From Romboutsia lituseburensis DSM 797 (GTDB lineage Bacteria > Bacillota > Clostridia > Peptostreptococcales > Peptostreptococcaceae), in assembly GCF_900103615.1 (NCBI RefSeq), contig NZ_FNGW01000006.1, forward strand, positions 124,001-188,000: a stretch of 64,000 nt of DNA. The letters run 5' to 3'. The translations under genes and the position numbers were made by a program. Each line of letters opens with the position of its first letter. The first letter of the stretch is position 1. Shown here piece by piece: positions 7,501-16,687 of this stretch. Below the pieces are notes generated by a model, which saw only the letters and a program-made list of their open reading frames with translations, did not search any database and was not told the DNA's origin.

Positions 7501-8496
7501 TTAATAATAAATTCCTTTTTCGAAGAAATCTTTTATTTCATCTAAATTATTTGTTTTGCCTAAAGCTAACATTAATTTTATTCTAGCTTTTTGACCAGGT
7601 AAGTCACCACCGAATATACATCCGATGTTTCTTAAATCCCTACCAGAACCTAAATATCCATAACTATCAAATACTCTACCAGAGTGGCATCTAGACACTA
7701 TAACAACAGGTATATTGTTTTCTCTAGCATACTTAACTCCTTGATACATTTGAGGTGGTATATTACCTCTACCCATAGCTTCTATGACAATTCCTTTATA
7801 ACTATTGTCTGTAGCAAATTTTATAAATTCAGCATCCATTCCGACACCTGATTTTAATAAAGCTACTTTTGATTCTACTATATCAGTATCAATTATAGTT
7901 CTTGATCCAGTATTTTTAGATAACACTAGTTCATTACAATCTATTATACCTAGAGGACCTGATCCTAATGCTTGGAATGTATTTAATGCTAAAGTATTTG
8001 TTTTTGTAGCTTCTGAAGCTAACATTACTTCATTATTTAAAACAACTAACACACCTTTTCCCATAGCATCATCAGAAATTGCAGTACAAACTGCAGCAGA
8101 AAGGTTACTTGGACCATCATATCCAAGCTCTGAACTACTTCTCATAGCTCCAGTAACTATTACAGGTTTTATGCTAGTTATAGTTAAATCTAAGAAATAA
8201 GCTGTTTCTTCTAAACTATCTGTACCGTGAGTTATTACAACTCCAGAAATATCTTCTCTTACAAGTAAATTATTTACATAATCTTTTAACTCCATCATTC
8301 TTTCTGGAGTTATATGAGGTCCTGGTATTTCATCAAAATTAAGAACTTCTACCTCAGCAACTTTATCAATATTGGTAACCATCGACATTATTTGTTCACC
8401 TGATAATGTTGGAATAGCTGCACCAACTTTTTCATCTACAGTCATAGATATAGTTCCACCTGTGAAAACTATAGCCACTTTTTTCTTTTTAGCCAT
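7501..8496 (-). CDS. L-asparaginase
   Basis: The enzyme hydrolyses asparagine to aspartate and ammonia. The N-terminal FTGGTIS holds the catalytic Thr. A second signature, VITHGTDSLEETAYFLDL, supplies the second catalytic Thr-Asp pair, and VTGAMRSSSELGYDGPSNL is typical of the bacterial asparaginase/glutaminase family. The 331-residue length is normal. There is no signal peptide, so it is expected in the cytoplasm. The ATG at 8496 stands eight bases after GGAGG. A GTG at 8502 in frame is too close to the ribosome site. The gene is alone, with two small RNA genes upstream on the same strand. It is a type I versus type II question that sequence inspection cannot settle, so no symbol is given. 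Confidence 0.9.
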   Translation of the reverse strand: MAKKKKVAIVFTGGTISMTVDEKVGAAIPTLSGEQIMSMVTNIDKVAEVEVLNFDEIPGPHITPERMMELKDYVNNLLVREDISGVVITHGTDSLEETAYFLDLTITSIKPVIVTGAMRSSSELGYDGPSNLSAAVCTAISDDAMGKGVLVVLNNEVMLASEATKTNTLALNTFQALGSGPLGIIDCNELVLSKNTGSRTIIDTDIVESKVALLKSGVGMDAEFIKFATDNSYKGIVIEAMGRGNIPPQMYQGVKYARENNIPVVIVSRCHSGRVFDSYGYLGSGRDLRNIGCIFGGDLPGQKARIKLMLALGKTNNLDEIKDFFEKGIYY

Positions 8497-8538
8497 ATGC
8501 ACTGCCTCCTTTAAAACATTTTAATATATTATAATTAG

Positions 8539-8544
8539 ATTATA
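8539..8544 (-). promoter_or_regulatory. Possible -10 element of asparaginase gene
   Basis: On the minus strand TATAAT occurs 43 bases before the ATG. A 4/6 -35 (TAGACC) stands about 18 bp upstream. The match is moderate. Confidence 0.4.
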
Positions 8545-8631
8545 TCAAAAAAAATATATATAGGTCTATTATGTGAATGTTAAAATAAAAAAATAGTGAT
8601 TTATTTAAAGAAAATTTTTATAAAAATGCAT

Positions 8632-8664
8632 AAAAAAAAGAGCTCGGGGAAGCTCTTTTTTTTT
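8632..8664 (-). terminator. Terminator of small RNA 1
   Basis: AAGAGCT (8638-8644) pairs with AGCTCTT (8651-8657). Read on the minus strand it ends in eight U residues. T residues on the other side make it usable in both directions. Confidence 0.8.
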
Positions 8665-8772
8665 GTTAAGTTGACTTCCGTTGACAACTTAACTAATGGA
8701 TATAAAGTCTATCCGTTCAAAAGGGGTATTGGGAATAGAGATTTTAATTAAGGTTATCAGGGGGATAACCAT
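8632..8772 (-). ncRNA. Predicted small RNA 1 of a twin pair
   Basis: A minus-strand transcript of about 140 nt is predicted. Its promoter is TTGATT-17-TATTAT (8802-8807 and 8779-8784). Seven bases further on it would start with a perfect hairpin, GGTTATC-CCCCT-GATAACC (8752-8770). A linker follows with two C-rich words, TTCCC and TACCCC, then GACTTTATATCC-type pairing, a 9-bp hairpin (GTTAAGTTG/CAACTTAAC) and a terminator AAGAGCT/AGCTCTT with a U8 run ending near 8632. Copy 2 at 8900-9017 keeps the promoter, 5' hairpin and C-rich linker, but its two 3' hairpins differ in sequence while staying paired. There is no ORF with a ribosome site. The C-rich unpaired words could pair with AGGGG-type Shine-Dalgarno sites. 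Confidence 0.65.
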
Positions 8773-8778
8773 GTATTA

Positions 8779-8807
8779 ATAATAACAAAATTCGACAGAA
8801 AAATCAA
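8779..8807 (-). promoter_or_regulatory. Promoter of small RNA 1
   Basis: On the minus strand TTGATT (8807-8802), a 17-bp spacer and TATTAT (8784-8779). The spacer contains CTGTCGAATTTTG, identical in the promoter of copy 2. Confidence 0.7.
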
Positions 8808-8898
8808 TAGTTTTCAAAAAAATCTATTAAAATATTTTTTTAGCGTATAAAATCAACATTAGTCGAATTATATATATTATTAACTTATAAATTTATAC

Positions 8899-8939
8899 AA
8901 AAAAATAAAACCTACTTCGATATCCGATCATGAAGTAGG
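8899..8939 (-). terminator. Terminator of small RNA 2
   Basis: CCTACTTC (8911-8918) pairs with GAAGTAGG (8932-8939). On the minus strand the stem is followed by TTTTATTTTTTT. Confidence 0.8.
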
Positions 8940-9017
8940 CTATAAATGAATAAAAATATTCATTTAAAGGGGTATTGGGAATAGAGATTTTACTAAGGTT
9001 ATCAGGGGGATAACCAT
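8900..9017 (-). ncRNA. Predicted small RNA 2 of a twin pair
   Basis: This is the second copy, about 118 nt, on the minus strand. The promoter TTGATT-17-TATTAT (9052-9047 and 9029-9024) matches copy 1 in both hexamers, in spacing and in most of the spacer. The RNA starts about 9017, just before the same GGTTATC-CCCCT-GATAACC hairpin (8997-9015). The linker with TATTCCC and TACCCC is conserved. AATGAAT/ATTCATT and then CCTACTTC/GAAGTAGG (8911-8939) form two hairpins whose sequences are unlike those of copy 1 at the same places, which is compensatory change in structure. The last hairpin runs into TTTTATTTTTTT and is the terminator. No coding potential was seen. Confidence 0.65.
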
Positions 9018-9023
9018 AAGTAA

Positions 9024-9052
9024 ATAATATCAAAATTCGACAGTAAAATCAA
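9024..9052 (-). promoter_or_regulatory. Promoter of small RNA 2
   Basis: Minus-strand TTGATT (9052-9047), a 17-bp spacer and TATTAT (9029-9024). It is the counterpart of the promoter at 8779-8807. Confidence 0.7.
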
Positions 9053-9150
9053 TAGATTATTACAAAAAATATTGTAAAAATTTACAATTCTACAAAAAAG
9101 TATATAATAAACGTTTTCATAAATTTCATTCTTTTTATCATTATATTTTA

Positions 9151-9194
9151 AGTAACGGATGGGGTAGTTGATGATAGGATTCAGGCGACTTTTT
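9151..9194 (+). repeat. Intergenic repeat-like element, copy C (weak)
   Basis: AGTAACGGATG...GTTGATGA...GGCGAC-T5 resembles copies A, B and D in its opening (AACGGA/ATGGAC), its GTTG centre and its GCGA-T-run end. The similarity is visible but short. Confidence 0.35.
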
Positions 9195-9256
9195 ATTACA
9201 AAAAAATATATATTTACTAATATTAGGGATTAAATATTAAAAAAAAATACAAATAG

Positions 9257-9265
9257 TGATATAAT
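9257..9265 (+). promoter_or_regulatory. Extended -10 promoter element of the nifS-thiI pair
   Basis: TG-A-TATAAT is a consensus extended -10. It would give a 5' leader of about 200 nt before the desulfurase gene. I see no recognised riboswitch in that AT-rich leader. Confidence 0.5.
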
Positions 9266-9481
9266 AAAAGGATGTGAGTTTAAAATCTAAAGCATTGAAA
9301 AATAAAGGTTATAATAACTATTTACCTTATATTTACACTTATTTATAATAAATATTTTATTATATTTGATAAATAAGATATAAATTTGGAAACAATAAAT
9401 AAAAGTGATTTTATTAAAAATAAGAAAATTTGATAATTAATTTATATAAATTTATATATTAAATAGAAAGCGGTGAGGTAT

Positions 9482-10633
9482 ATGGATATATATTTAGATA
9501 ATAGTGCGACTACAAAACCATATAAAGAAGTAATTGATAAAATGGTATATGCATTAAGCACGGATTATGCTAACCCATCTTCATTACATAGAAAAGGTAT
9601 TGAAGTAGAAAAAAATATAAAGAATATAAGACAAAGTATAGCTAGAACTTTAGGTGCAAAGGATAAAGAAATATATTTTACATCTGGAGGAACTGAAGCA
9701 AATAACGCTATAATAAGAGGGGTTGCAAATTTACATAAAAAAAGAAAAAATCACATAATATCAACAGTTATAGAGCACCCATCTGTTTTAAATACATTAA
9801 AAGACTTAGAAGAAGATGGATTTGAAGTAACATATTTACCTGTAGATACTACTGGAAAAATAGATATAGAAGCGTTTAAACAGGCTATAAAACCTTCTAC
9901 ATGCTTAGTAAGTATAATGCATGTAAATAATGAAGTAGGATCAATACAACCAATTCAGGAAATAGGAAAGTATTTAAAATCTTTAAATGATAAAGTTTAT
10001 CTACATATAGATGCAGTTCAGTCGTATTCTAAGATAAATTTCAAACCATCAAGATATAATATAGATTTTATGAGTGTAAGTGGACACAAGTTCCACGGTC
10101 CAAAAGGAATTGGATTTATGTATATAAAAGAAAATAACAGATTAAAACCTATACTAACAGGTGGTGGTCAAGAAATAGGTATAAGATCTGGTACAGAAAA
10201 TACACCTGGTATATATGGATTAGGTGAAGCTGTAAGTATTATAAATAAAGATTTAAATTCTACTATAGATAAGATAAACTCATTAAAAAACTCATTAAAA
10301 GATGAGATAGAAAGAAATATAGATGATATAAAAATAAATTCTCCAGAAGATGGAGTTTGTCACATATTAAATGTATCTTTCAGAGGAGTAAAAGGAGAGG
10401 TTTTACTTCATTATTTAGAACAAAAAGGTATATATGTTTCAACTGGGTCTGCATGTTCATCAAAGAAAAAAGGAAGTCATGTACTAAATGAAATGAACTT
10501 AGCTCCTGTAGAAATAGAAGGCGCTATAAGATTTAGTTTATCAGATTTAAATACTGAAGAAGATATTAAATCTGTTATTCCAGTTTTAGTTGAATCAGTA
10601 AATGATTTAAGGATGATAATGAAAAGACGTTAA
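9482..10633 (+). CDS. Cysteine desulfurase (NifS/IscS family), partner of ThiI
   Basis: This PLP enzyme takes sulfur from cysteine as a protein persulfide. It starts with the family hallmark DIYLDNSATTKP. A substrate-side TSGGTEANNAII segment, HVNNEVGSIQPI, the PLP lysine in SVSGHKFHGPKGIG, and RSGTENTPGI follow. The catalytic Cys lies in STGSACSSKKKGSHVL. At 383 residues it is standard length. ATG 9482 begins the conserved N-terminus right after GGTGAGG. A GTG at 9473 overlaps that ribosome site. Gene thiI follows 47 bases later. In Bacillus the desulfurase next to thiI (NifZ) feeds sulfur to ThiI for 4-thiouridine, so the same role is likely here. Confidence 0.92.
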   Translation: MDIYLDNSATTKPYKEVIDKMVYALSTDYANPSSLHRKGIEVEKNIKNIRQSIARTLGAKDKEIYFTSGGTEANNAIIRGVANLHKKRKNHIISTVIEHPSVLNTLKDLEEDGFEVTYLPVDTTGKIDIEAFKQAIKPSTCLVSIMHVNNEVGSIQPIQEIGKYLKSLNDKVYLHIDAVQSYSKINFKPSRYNIDFMSVSGHKFHGPKGIGFMYIKENNRLKPILTGGGQEIGIRSGTENTPGIYGLGEAVSIINKDLNSTIDKINSLKNSLKDEIERNIDDIKINSPEDGVCHILNVSFRGVKGEVLLHYLEQKGIYVSTGSACSSKKKGSHVLNEMNLAPVEIEGAIRFSLSDLNTEEDIKSVIPVLVESVNDLRMIMKRR

Positions 10634-10680
10634 AATGATTAAAAATAATTTAAATAAAATAAAAACAAGAGGTGAGACAA

Positions 10681-11853
10681 TTGTACAATACATTAATCGT
10701 TAAGTATGGAGAAATTGGAGTTAAAGGAAAGAATAGATATATATTTGAAAATAAATTAATAAAAAATATTAAAAATATATTAAAACCTTTAGGTGATTTT
10801 AAGGTATACAAAGAATTCGGAAGAATATATGTAGATCTAGAAGATTATGATTATGAAGAAGTAATAGAAGAAGTTAAAAAAGTATTTGGTATAGTTGGTG
10901 TTTGTCCAGCTGTTAGAGCTGAAAAAGACTACAATAAATTAAAAGAATTAGCACTTCAAATGTTAGAAGAAAAAATACAAGAAGGTGCTAAATCATTTAA
11001 GGTTGAAAGTAGAAGAGGAGATAAAAGTCTTGAACTAACTTCTCAAGAGATGAGTTTAGATATAGGTGGATACTTAGTATCTCAAGTAAAAGATAGAATA
11101 GCTGTTGATGTTAGAAATCCAGAGGTTAAGATAAAATGTGAATATAGACAAACACATGTAATGGCATATAGTGATACTGTAGCTGGATATGGAGGATTAC
11201 CTTTAGGAACTAATGGTAGAGCTATGTCTCTTTTATCAGGAGGAATTGATAGTCCAGTAGCATCTTGGATGGTAGCAAAAAGAGGTATGGATTTAGAATG
11301 TATACACTTCCACAGTTATCCGTTTACAAGTGAAAAGTCACAAGAGAAAGTAAAGGATTTAGGTAAAATATTAGCTAAGTATTGTGGTAGAGTAAGATTA
11401 CACAAGGTTAATATATTAGAAATACAAAAAGCTATAGGTTTAAGCTGTAAAGAAGAAGAGATGACAATAATATCAAGAAGATTTATGATGCAAATAGCTG
11501 AAAGAGTTGCAGAAAAGAGACATTGTGATGCTTTAGTAACTGGAGAGAGTATCGGACAAGTTGCTTCTCAAACAATACAAGGATTAACTTGTACAAATGC
11601 TTCAGTAAGCATACCAGTATTTAGACCACTTATAGCTATGGATAAAACTGAAATAGTAGATATAGCTCAAAAGATAGGAACTTTTGAAACATCTATATTA
11701 CCAGAAGAAGATTGTTGTACAGTATTCTCTCCAAAGAAACCTGTTACAAAGCCTAAGTTAGATAGAATAGAAATGTCTGAACGTAAATTAGATGTTGAAA
11801 AATTAATACAAGATGCTATAGATAATATAGAAGTAGAAGATTTAGAATTTTAA
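10681..11853 (+). CDS. thiI: tRNA 4-thiouridine synthase ThiI
   Basis: ThiI adenylates uridine 8 of tRNA and inserts sulfur from a cysteine desulfurase. Domains in order are an N-terminal ferredoxin-like part ([18 protein letters not shown]), a THUMP domain (about 60-165) and a PP-loop pyrophosphatase domain with [11 protein letters not shown] near residue 183. Conserved cysteines occur in [12 protein letters not shown] and [12 protein letters not shown]. The C-terminal rhodanese domain of enterobacterial ThiI is absent, as is usual in Firmicutes (390 residues). I chose the TTG at 10681, six bases after AGAGGTGAG, because a GTG at 10672 lies inside that ribosome site. It is co-transcribed with the desulfurase. 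Confidence 0.94.
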   Translation: MYNTLIVKYGEIGVKGKNRYIFENKLIKNIKNILKPLGDFKVYKEFGRIYVDLEDYDYEEVIEEVKKVFGIVGVCPAVRAEKDYNKLKELALQMLEEKIQEGAKSFKVESRRGDKSLELTSQEMSLDIGGYLVSQVKDRIAVDVRNPEVKIKCEYRQTHVMAYSDTVAGYGGLPLGTNGRAMSLLSGGIDSPVASWMVAKRGMDLECIHFHSYPFTSEKSQEKVKDLGKILAKYCGRVRLHKVNILEIQKAIGLSCKEEEMTIISRRFMMQIAERVAEKRHCDALVTGESIGQVASQTIQGLTCTNASVSIPVFRPLIAMDKTEIVDIAQKIGTFETSILPEEDCCTVFSPKKPVTKPKLDRIEMSERKLDVEKLIQDAIDNIEVEDLEF

Positions 11854-11872
11854 TTAAATATATATATAAAAT

Positions 11873-11897
11873 AAAAAAGCCCCTGAGGGCTTTTTTA
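11873..11897. terminator. Bidirectional terminator between thiI and pflA
   Basis: AAAAAAGCCC-CTGA-GGGCTTTTTT, a compact stem with A and T runs on the two flanks, serves the convergent genes. Confidence 0.9.
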
Positions 11898-11946
11898 TTT
11901 TATATATTAAAAACTCAAAATGAATTTAAAAAGGGCGTAATTAAAT

Positions 11947-12681
11947 TTATTTGTTAAATACTTTAACACCGAATTTTTCTATTATTTGTTTAGCTTTTTC
12001 AATATCTTCACTAGTAGCATCTGGAGTATCTTTTAATTGATAATCAATACCCATGTTTTCCCACTTATGAACACCTAGTGTATGGTAAGGTAATAACTCT
12101 AGTCTGTCTACATTGTTAAGTGTTGAAACGAATTGACCTATTTTTTCTAAGTTTTCAACATCATCTGTAATCCCAGGTACAAGAACGTGTCTTATCCAAA
12201 CTGGTATATTTCTTTCGTCTAAATGTTTAGCAAGTTTTAATGTTTTCTCAATTCCAACACCAACTAAATCTTTTGATTTTTCCTCAACCATATGTTTTAA
12301 GTCAAGTAAAACAAGATCTGTATTATCTAGTATAGGATCTACAGTTTCTATATCAACAAATCCTGATGTATCTAAACAAGTGTGTATATTATTTTTCTTA
12401 GCTTTAGCAAATAATTCTGTTAAGAATTCTGGTTGTAGTGTAGCTTCTCCACCTGATGCAGTTATACCACCACCAGAGAATTTCATATATGAAGAATACT
12501 TAAGTGCTTGATTTATTATTTCATCTGTAGTGTATTCTTTCCCACCTTTAGCATCCCATGTGTCTCTGTTATGACAATATTTACATCTTAATGGACATCC
12601 TTGCATAAATAATATAAATCTTATTCCTGGTCCATCTACTGTACCAAATGTTTCTATTGAATGAATTCTTCCTTTAACCAT
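11947..12681 (-). CDS. pflA: Pyruvate formate-lyase activating enzyme
   Basis: This radical-SAM enzyme installs the glycyl radical on PflB. The N-terminus has HSIETFGTVDGPGIRFILF, then the cluster motif CPLRCKYCHN (CX3CX2C) around residues 30-36. A Gly-rich SAM segment SGGGITASGGE follows, then DLKHM and WIRHVLVPGITD. The 244-residue length is normal. ATG 12681 lies eight bases after GAGGTGA. A GTG nine bases upstream overlaps it. It sits downstream of pflB on the same strand but with a terminator between, so it has its own promoter, unlike compact pflBA operons. Confidence 0.95.
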   Translation of the reverse strand: MVKGRIHSIETFGTVDGPGIRFILFMQGCPLRCKYCHNRDTWDAKGGKEYTTDEIINQALKYSSYMKFSGGGITASGGEATLQPEFLTELFAKAKKNNIHTCLDTSGFVDIETVDPILDNTDLVLLDLKHMVEEKSKDLVGVGIEKTLKLAKHLDERNIPVWIRHVLVPGITDDVENLEKIGQFVSTLNNVDRLELLPYHTLGVHKWENMGIDYQLKDTPDATSEDIEKAKQIIEKFGVKVFNK

Positions 12682-12763
12682 TATAGTCACCTCATAAGTT
12701 GATTTTAAATTTAAGTTTATTTTTATGTGTAATATACTGTATACAAAAATCCTTTATAAATAT

Positions 12764-12792
12764 ATTATAGAATATTATATATTTAAAGTCTA
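12764..12792 (-). promoter_or_regulatory. Candidate promoter of pflA
   Basis: Minus-strand TAGACT (12792-12787), a 17-bp spacer and TATAAT (12769-12764). The dyad TGTATACA (12738-12745) lies in the 5' leader and shares its core with the palindrome upstream of pflB. Confidence 0.5.
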
Positions 12793-12942
12793 TAACAAAC
12801 GTTTATGTAATCTTTACTATATTTATATTATACCCAGAAAATATATGTTAAAACATAATATGATTATAATCAATATATCGGATTGTATATAGTTTAAATG
12901 CATTAATTAATTTTATTTAAAGAGAGAAGGGGAGAGTTAATT

Positions 12943-12980
12943 ATAAAAAAAAGAGTGTAAGTTGATGAGACTTACACTCT
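12943..12980 (-). terminator. Terminator of pflB
   Basis: AGAGTGTAAGT (12952-12962) pairs with ACTTACACTCT (12970-12980). Read on the minus strand an 8-9 U run follows. Confidence 0.9.
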
Positions 12981-13047
12981 GAAAAATTATATACTTTGAT
13001 TTGTGACAATTGTATAAACTGTCGATGTAAGAAATTAGATGTTATAA

Positions 13048-15279
13048 TTAAGCCATTTTTCCGTGGAATGTTCTGTTTATAACGTCCATTTGTTGTTCTC
13101 TAGTTAACTTGATGAAGTTTACAGCGTATCCTGAAACTCTTATAGTTAATTGAGGGTATTTTTCTGGATGTTCCATAGCATCTTCTAAAGTAGCTCTATC
13201 AAATACGTTAACGTTTAAGTGATGAGCTCCATCTCCGAAGTATCCATCCATCATTGCTGATAAGTTTTGAACTCTTTCAGTCATATCTTTTCCTAAAGCA
13301 CCTGGTACTATAGAGAATGTGTTAGATATACCATCTTGAGAATGTTCATATGGTAATTTAGCAACTGAAGATAATGAAGCTAAAGCTCCGCTGTTATCTC
13401 TTCCGTGCATTGGGTTAGCACCTGGAGCAAATGGTTGTCCAGCTCTTCTACCATCAGGAGTATTACCAGTCTTCTTACCGTAAACTACGTTAGAAGTTAT
13501 TGTTAATATTGATTGAGTATGAACAGAATCTCTGTAAGTTTTGTTCTTTCTTATTTTGTTCATGAAGTTTTCAACTAAGTCGCAAGCTATTTGGTCAACT
13601 CTATCATCGTTGTTTCCGTACATTGGGTAATCCCCTTCGATTTCGAAGTCAACAGCTACTCCTTGTTCATTTCTTATAGCTTTAACTTTAGCATGTTTTA
13701 TAGCAGATAATGAGTCAGCACATACTGATAATCCAGCTATACCACAAGCCATAGTTCTGTATACGTCTCTATCATGTAATGCCATTTCTAATGCTTCATA
13801 AGAGTACTTATCATGCATGTAGTGGATTACGTTTAATGTATTTACATATAAGTTAGCTAACCAATCAGTGAATGGTTCAAACTTAGCCATTACTTCATCG
13901 TAATCTAAGTATTCTGAAGTTATTGGCTCGAATCTAGGTCCAACTTGAGCTAATGATTTTTCATCAACACCACCATTTATAGCGTATAATAAAGTCTTAG
14001 CCATGTTTACTCTAGCTCCGAAGAATTGCATTTGCTTACCTATTCTCATTGCAGATACACAACAAGCTATACCGTAGTCATCTCCCCAGTATGGTCTCAT
14101 TAAGTCGTCGTTCTCATATTGAACTGAACTTGTATCTATAGATACTTTTGAACAGAAGTTTTTGAATCCTTCTGGTAATTGAGTAGACCATAATACAGTT
14201 AAGTTTGGTTCTGGAGATGGTCCAAGAGTATAAAGAGTATTTAAAACTCTGAATGAGTTCTTAGTTACTAATGTTCTACCATCTATTCCCATACCACCGA
14301 TTGACTCAGTTACCCAAGTTGGGTCACCAGAGAATAAATCATTGTATTCTGGAGTTCTTAAGAATTTAACCATTCTTAACTTCATAACGAAGTGGTCCAT
14401 TATTTCTTGAACTTCTTCTTCAGTTATAGTACCAGCAGCTAAATCTCTTTCGAAGTATATATCTAAGAAAGTAGAAGTTCTACCTAATGACATTGCAGCT
14501 CCGTTTTGATCTTTTATAGCTCCTAAGTATCCGAAGTATAACCATTGAACAGCTTCTTTAGAGTTAGTAGCTGGCTTAGATATATCGAATCCGTAAGTAG
14601 CAGCCATTTTCTTTAATTCATTTAAAGCTTTTATTTGATCAGCTATTTCTTCTCTTAATCTTATAACGCCTTCATCCATAGTAGAAACGTCTAAAGTATC
14701 TTTTTGGTTGTTTTTATCTTCTATTAATTTATCAACACCGTATAAAGCAACTCTTCTGTAGTCTCCTATTATTCTACCTCTTCCGTAAGCATCAGGTAAT
14801 CCAGTTACTATACCAGATTTTCTAACAGCTCTCATTTCAGCAGTATAAGCATCGAATACACCTTGGTTATGAGTTTTTCTGTACTTAGTGAATATTTCGC
14901 TTATTTCAGGATCACATTCGTATCCGTAAGCTTTACAAGAGTTTTCAACCATTTTTATACCACCGAATGGCATTACAGCTCTTTTTAATGGAGCATCAGT
15001 TTGGAAACCAACTATTGTTTCTAATTCTTTGTCTAAGTATCCTGGTCCATATGCATTTATTAAAGATACAGTTTTTGTATCAACATCTAGAGTTCCACCA
15101 TTGTCTCTTTCTTTTTTGAAAAGAGCCATAGCTTCGTCCCATAATTTTTTAGTGTTTTCAGTAGCTCCAGCTAAGAAAGAATCATTTCCTTCGTATGGAG
15201 TGTAGTTTGCTTGGATGAACCCTCTAACATCTATTTCTTTAGTCCATCTACCTTCTTTAAATCCTTGCCATGCATTCAT
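13048..15279 (-). CDS. pflB: Formate C-acetyltransferase (pyruvate formate-lyase)
   Basis: This glycyl-radical enzyme turns pyruvate and CoA into acetyl-CoA and formate under anaerobic conditions. The 743-residue protein has the catalytic Cys pair at 406-407 (GIACCVSAM) and the radical Gly at about 717 in RVSGYAVNF, 26 residues from the C-terminus, exactly as in E. coli Pfl[20 protein letters not shown] and the [19 protein letters not shown] segment are further hallmarks. AGGAGG precedes the ATG. The codon use looks like that of a highly expressed gene. PflA is encoded just downstream. A 16-bp palindrome at 15399-15414 is a candidate operator. Confidence 0.98.
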   Translation of the reverse strand: MNAWQGFKEGRWTKEIDVRGFIQANYTPYEGNDSFLAGATENTKKLWDEAMALFKKERDNGGTLDVDTKTVSLINAYGPGYLDKELETIVGFQTDAPLKRAVMPFGGIKMVENSCKAYGYECDPEISEIFTKYRKTHNQGVFDAYTAEMRAVRKSGIVTGLPDAYGRGRIIGDYRRVALYGVDKLIEDKNNQKDTLDVSTMDEGVIRLREEIADQIKALNELKKMAATYGFDISKPATNSKEAVQWLYFGYLGAIKDQNGAAMSLGRTSTFLDIYFERDLAAGTITEEEVQEIMDHFVMKLRMVKFLRTPEYNDLFSGDPTWVTESIGGMGIDGRTLVTKNSFRVLNTLYTLGPSPEPNLTVLWSTQLPEGFKNFCSKVSIDTSSVQYENDDLMRPYWGDDYGIACCVSAMRIGKQMQFFGARVNMAKTLLYAINGGVDEKSLAQVGPRFEPITSEYLDYDEVMAKFEPFTDWLANLYVNTLNVIHYMHDKYSYEALEMALHDRDVYRTMACGIAGLSVCADSLSAIKHAKVKAIRNEQGVAVDFEIEGDYPMYGNNDDRVDQIACDLVENFMNKIRKNKTYRDSVHTQSILTITSNVVYGKKTGNTPDGRRAGQPFAPGANPMHGRDNSGALASLSSVAKLPYEHSQDGISNTFSIVPGALGKDMTERVQNLSAMMDGYFGDGAHHLNVNVFDRATLEDAMEHPEKYPQLTIRVSGYAVNFIKLTREQQMDVINRTFHGKMA

Positions 15280-15597
15280 GTGAATAGCCTCCTTAGTTAA
15301 GTCAGGTTTAGTTTTTGTAAAAAGTTAATTTGTTTTAATTTATATATAAAATCTAGCTAGATATTTTTTAAACAATATAAGCATAACATAAAAATAGTAT
15401 TTTGTATACAAAATTTGTTATGAAATTGTCGATTTTTAGATAACTGACTTTTATTTTAATATCTTATAGTACATAAATACCCAGTTATAGCTAATATAAA
15501 ACATAAAGAATAAAAAAATTTAAATATTAAAAATTAAACTCTTAGCATAGTATGTACATATTCTGAATATCTATTTATATAAGGAAGGGGTGAATTT
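15280..15597. other. Divergent intergenic stretch pflB / exchanger
   Basis: About 318 AT-rich bases must hold promoters for both divergent genes. Apart from the palindrome at 15399-15414 no strong promoter pair was found. Confidence 0.4.
15399..15414. promoter_or_regulatory. 16-bp palindrome upstream of pflB, candidate operator
   Basis: ATTTTGTATACAAAAT is a perfect inverted repeat 120 bases before the pflB start. Its TGTATACA core recurs in the pflA leader at 12738-12745. A weak minus-strand -10 (TATATT) follows. Which regulator binds is unknown, and it does not match the usual Rex (TTGTGA-type) box well. Confidence 0.4.
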
Positions 15598-16557
15598 ATG
15601 TTAATAGTAGTATTTCTATTTTTACTTGGTTTTATACTAATAACTAAAGGCGCGGATATATTTATAAACTATACTGTTATAATAGGTAAAAAAACAAATA
15701 TATCTGAATTAATATTAGGTGCTACAATAGTAAGTTTTGCAACAACATTGCCTGAATTAACAGTATCTTTATTTGCATCCTTAGAAGGGCATACAACAAT
15801 GAGTTTAGGTAATGCAGTAGGATCGATTATTTGTAATACAGGATTGGTTTTAGGATTGGTAGGGCTTATAAGTCCATTTAAAGTAGATAAGAGTATGTTT
15901 TTTTCAAAATCAGTTTTATTATTAATTTCTGTAATTTTATTAATTGTATTTGGGCTAGATGGAAAGATAACTAAAAATGATGGTCTAATGCTTTTAATAA
16001 TGCTAGCTATATATATGTACACAAATTACAAAAGTGTAGCAGATGAAAATAAAAAGATATCTAAATCTTCTAGAAAAAAAGAAAATACAAATGTATCTGA
16101 GCTTATATGCATAGGTATATTTTTTGTTTTAGGTTTAATAATGATGGTAGTTGGTTCAAGATTGCTAGTAGATAATGGTGTTAAAATAGCACAAGTAATA
16201 GGGATACCTCAAGGTGTTATAAGCTTAACTGTAATAGCTTTAGGAACATCTTTGCCAGAATTAGTATCATCTATAACTGCAATAAAGAAGAAACATCATG
16301 CTATATCAGTAGGAAATGTATTAGGAGCTAACATATTAAACATTGTATCGGTAATAGGTATATCTGCTATTCCGAATAATATACCTATACTATCACAAAC
16401 AATGAAAATAGATTTTCCTTTTATGATAGTATTATTACTTGTATTAATATTGCCTACTATTAAAAAGGATAGAATTTATAGATGGCAAGGGCTATTAATG
16501 TTACTCATTTATTTTACATATATAACTACAATGTACTTAATGTATATTGTTACATAA
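15598..16557 (+). CDS. Sodium/calcium exchanger family (CaCA, YrbG-type) membrane protein
   Basis: A 319-residue protein of about ten membrane helices has the two inverted alpha-repeats that define the Ca2+/cation antiporter family. The first is GATIVSFATTLPELTVSLFA with GNAVGSIICNTGLVLGL, and the second is IALGTSLPELVSSITA with GNVLGANILNIVSVIG. The paired acidic residues (TLPE, SLPE) bind the cation. A lysine-rich cytoplasmic loop (about 142-165) separates the halves. A good ribosome site (AAGGAAGGGG) precedes ATG. It is likely a Na+- or H+-driven cation exporter, but ion specificity is not visible. Confidence 0.9.
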   Translation: MLIVVFLFLLGFILITKGADIFINYTVIIGKKTNISELILGATIVSFATTLPELTVSLFASLEGHTTMSLGNAVGSIICNTGLVLGLVGLISPFKVDKSMFFSKSVLLLISVILLIVFGLDGKITKNDGLMLLIMLAIYMYTNYKSVADENKKISKSSRKKENTNVSELICIGIFFVLGLIMMVVGSRLLVDNGVKIAQVIGIPQGVISLTVIALGTSLPELVSSITAIKKKHHAISVGNVLGANILNIVSVIGISAIPNNIPILSQTMKIDFPFMIVLLLVLILPTIKKDRIYRWQGLLMLLIYFTYITTMYLMYIVT

Positions 16558-16687
16558 TAAATTATTTAAGTTTATATCGTCGTGAATATTCTCTATATAT
16601 AAGGGACAAAATACTAATTGCATATTATCTGAAATAAATATATAATAGAAAAGTTAAGATAAACTGATAACGGAAAGGAAATAATAT

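Larger units (their letters stand above)
12682..13047. other. Intergenic stretch between pflA and pflB
   Basis: About 366 bases hold the pflB terminator (12943-12980), the candidate pflA promoter (12764-12792) and the TGTATACA dyad. A short purine-rich run, AAAGAGAGAAGGGGAGAG near 12920, has no ORF behind it. Nothing else was recognised. Confidence 0.5.

Noticed and set aside
8700-9020. The twin element as a tandem riboswitch on the plus strand
   Set aside because: On the plus strand no promoter is shared and the terminator-like T runs are not placed consistently. On the minus strand both copies have matching promoters, start points and terminators. It also does not match a riboswitch consensus I know.
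9266-9472. Possible leader riboswitch before the cysteine desulfurase
   Set aside because: The leader is long but AT-rich, with only a weak AAGGT/ACCTT stem and no recognised motif.
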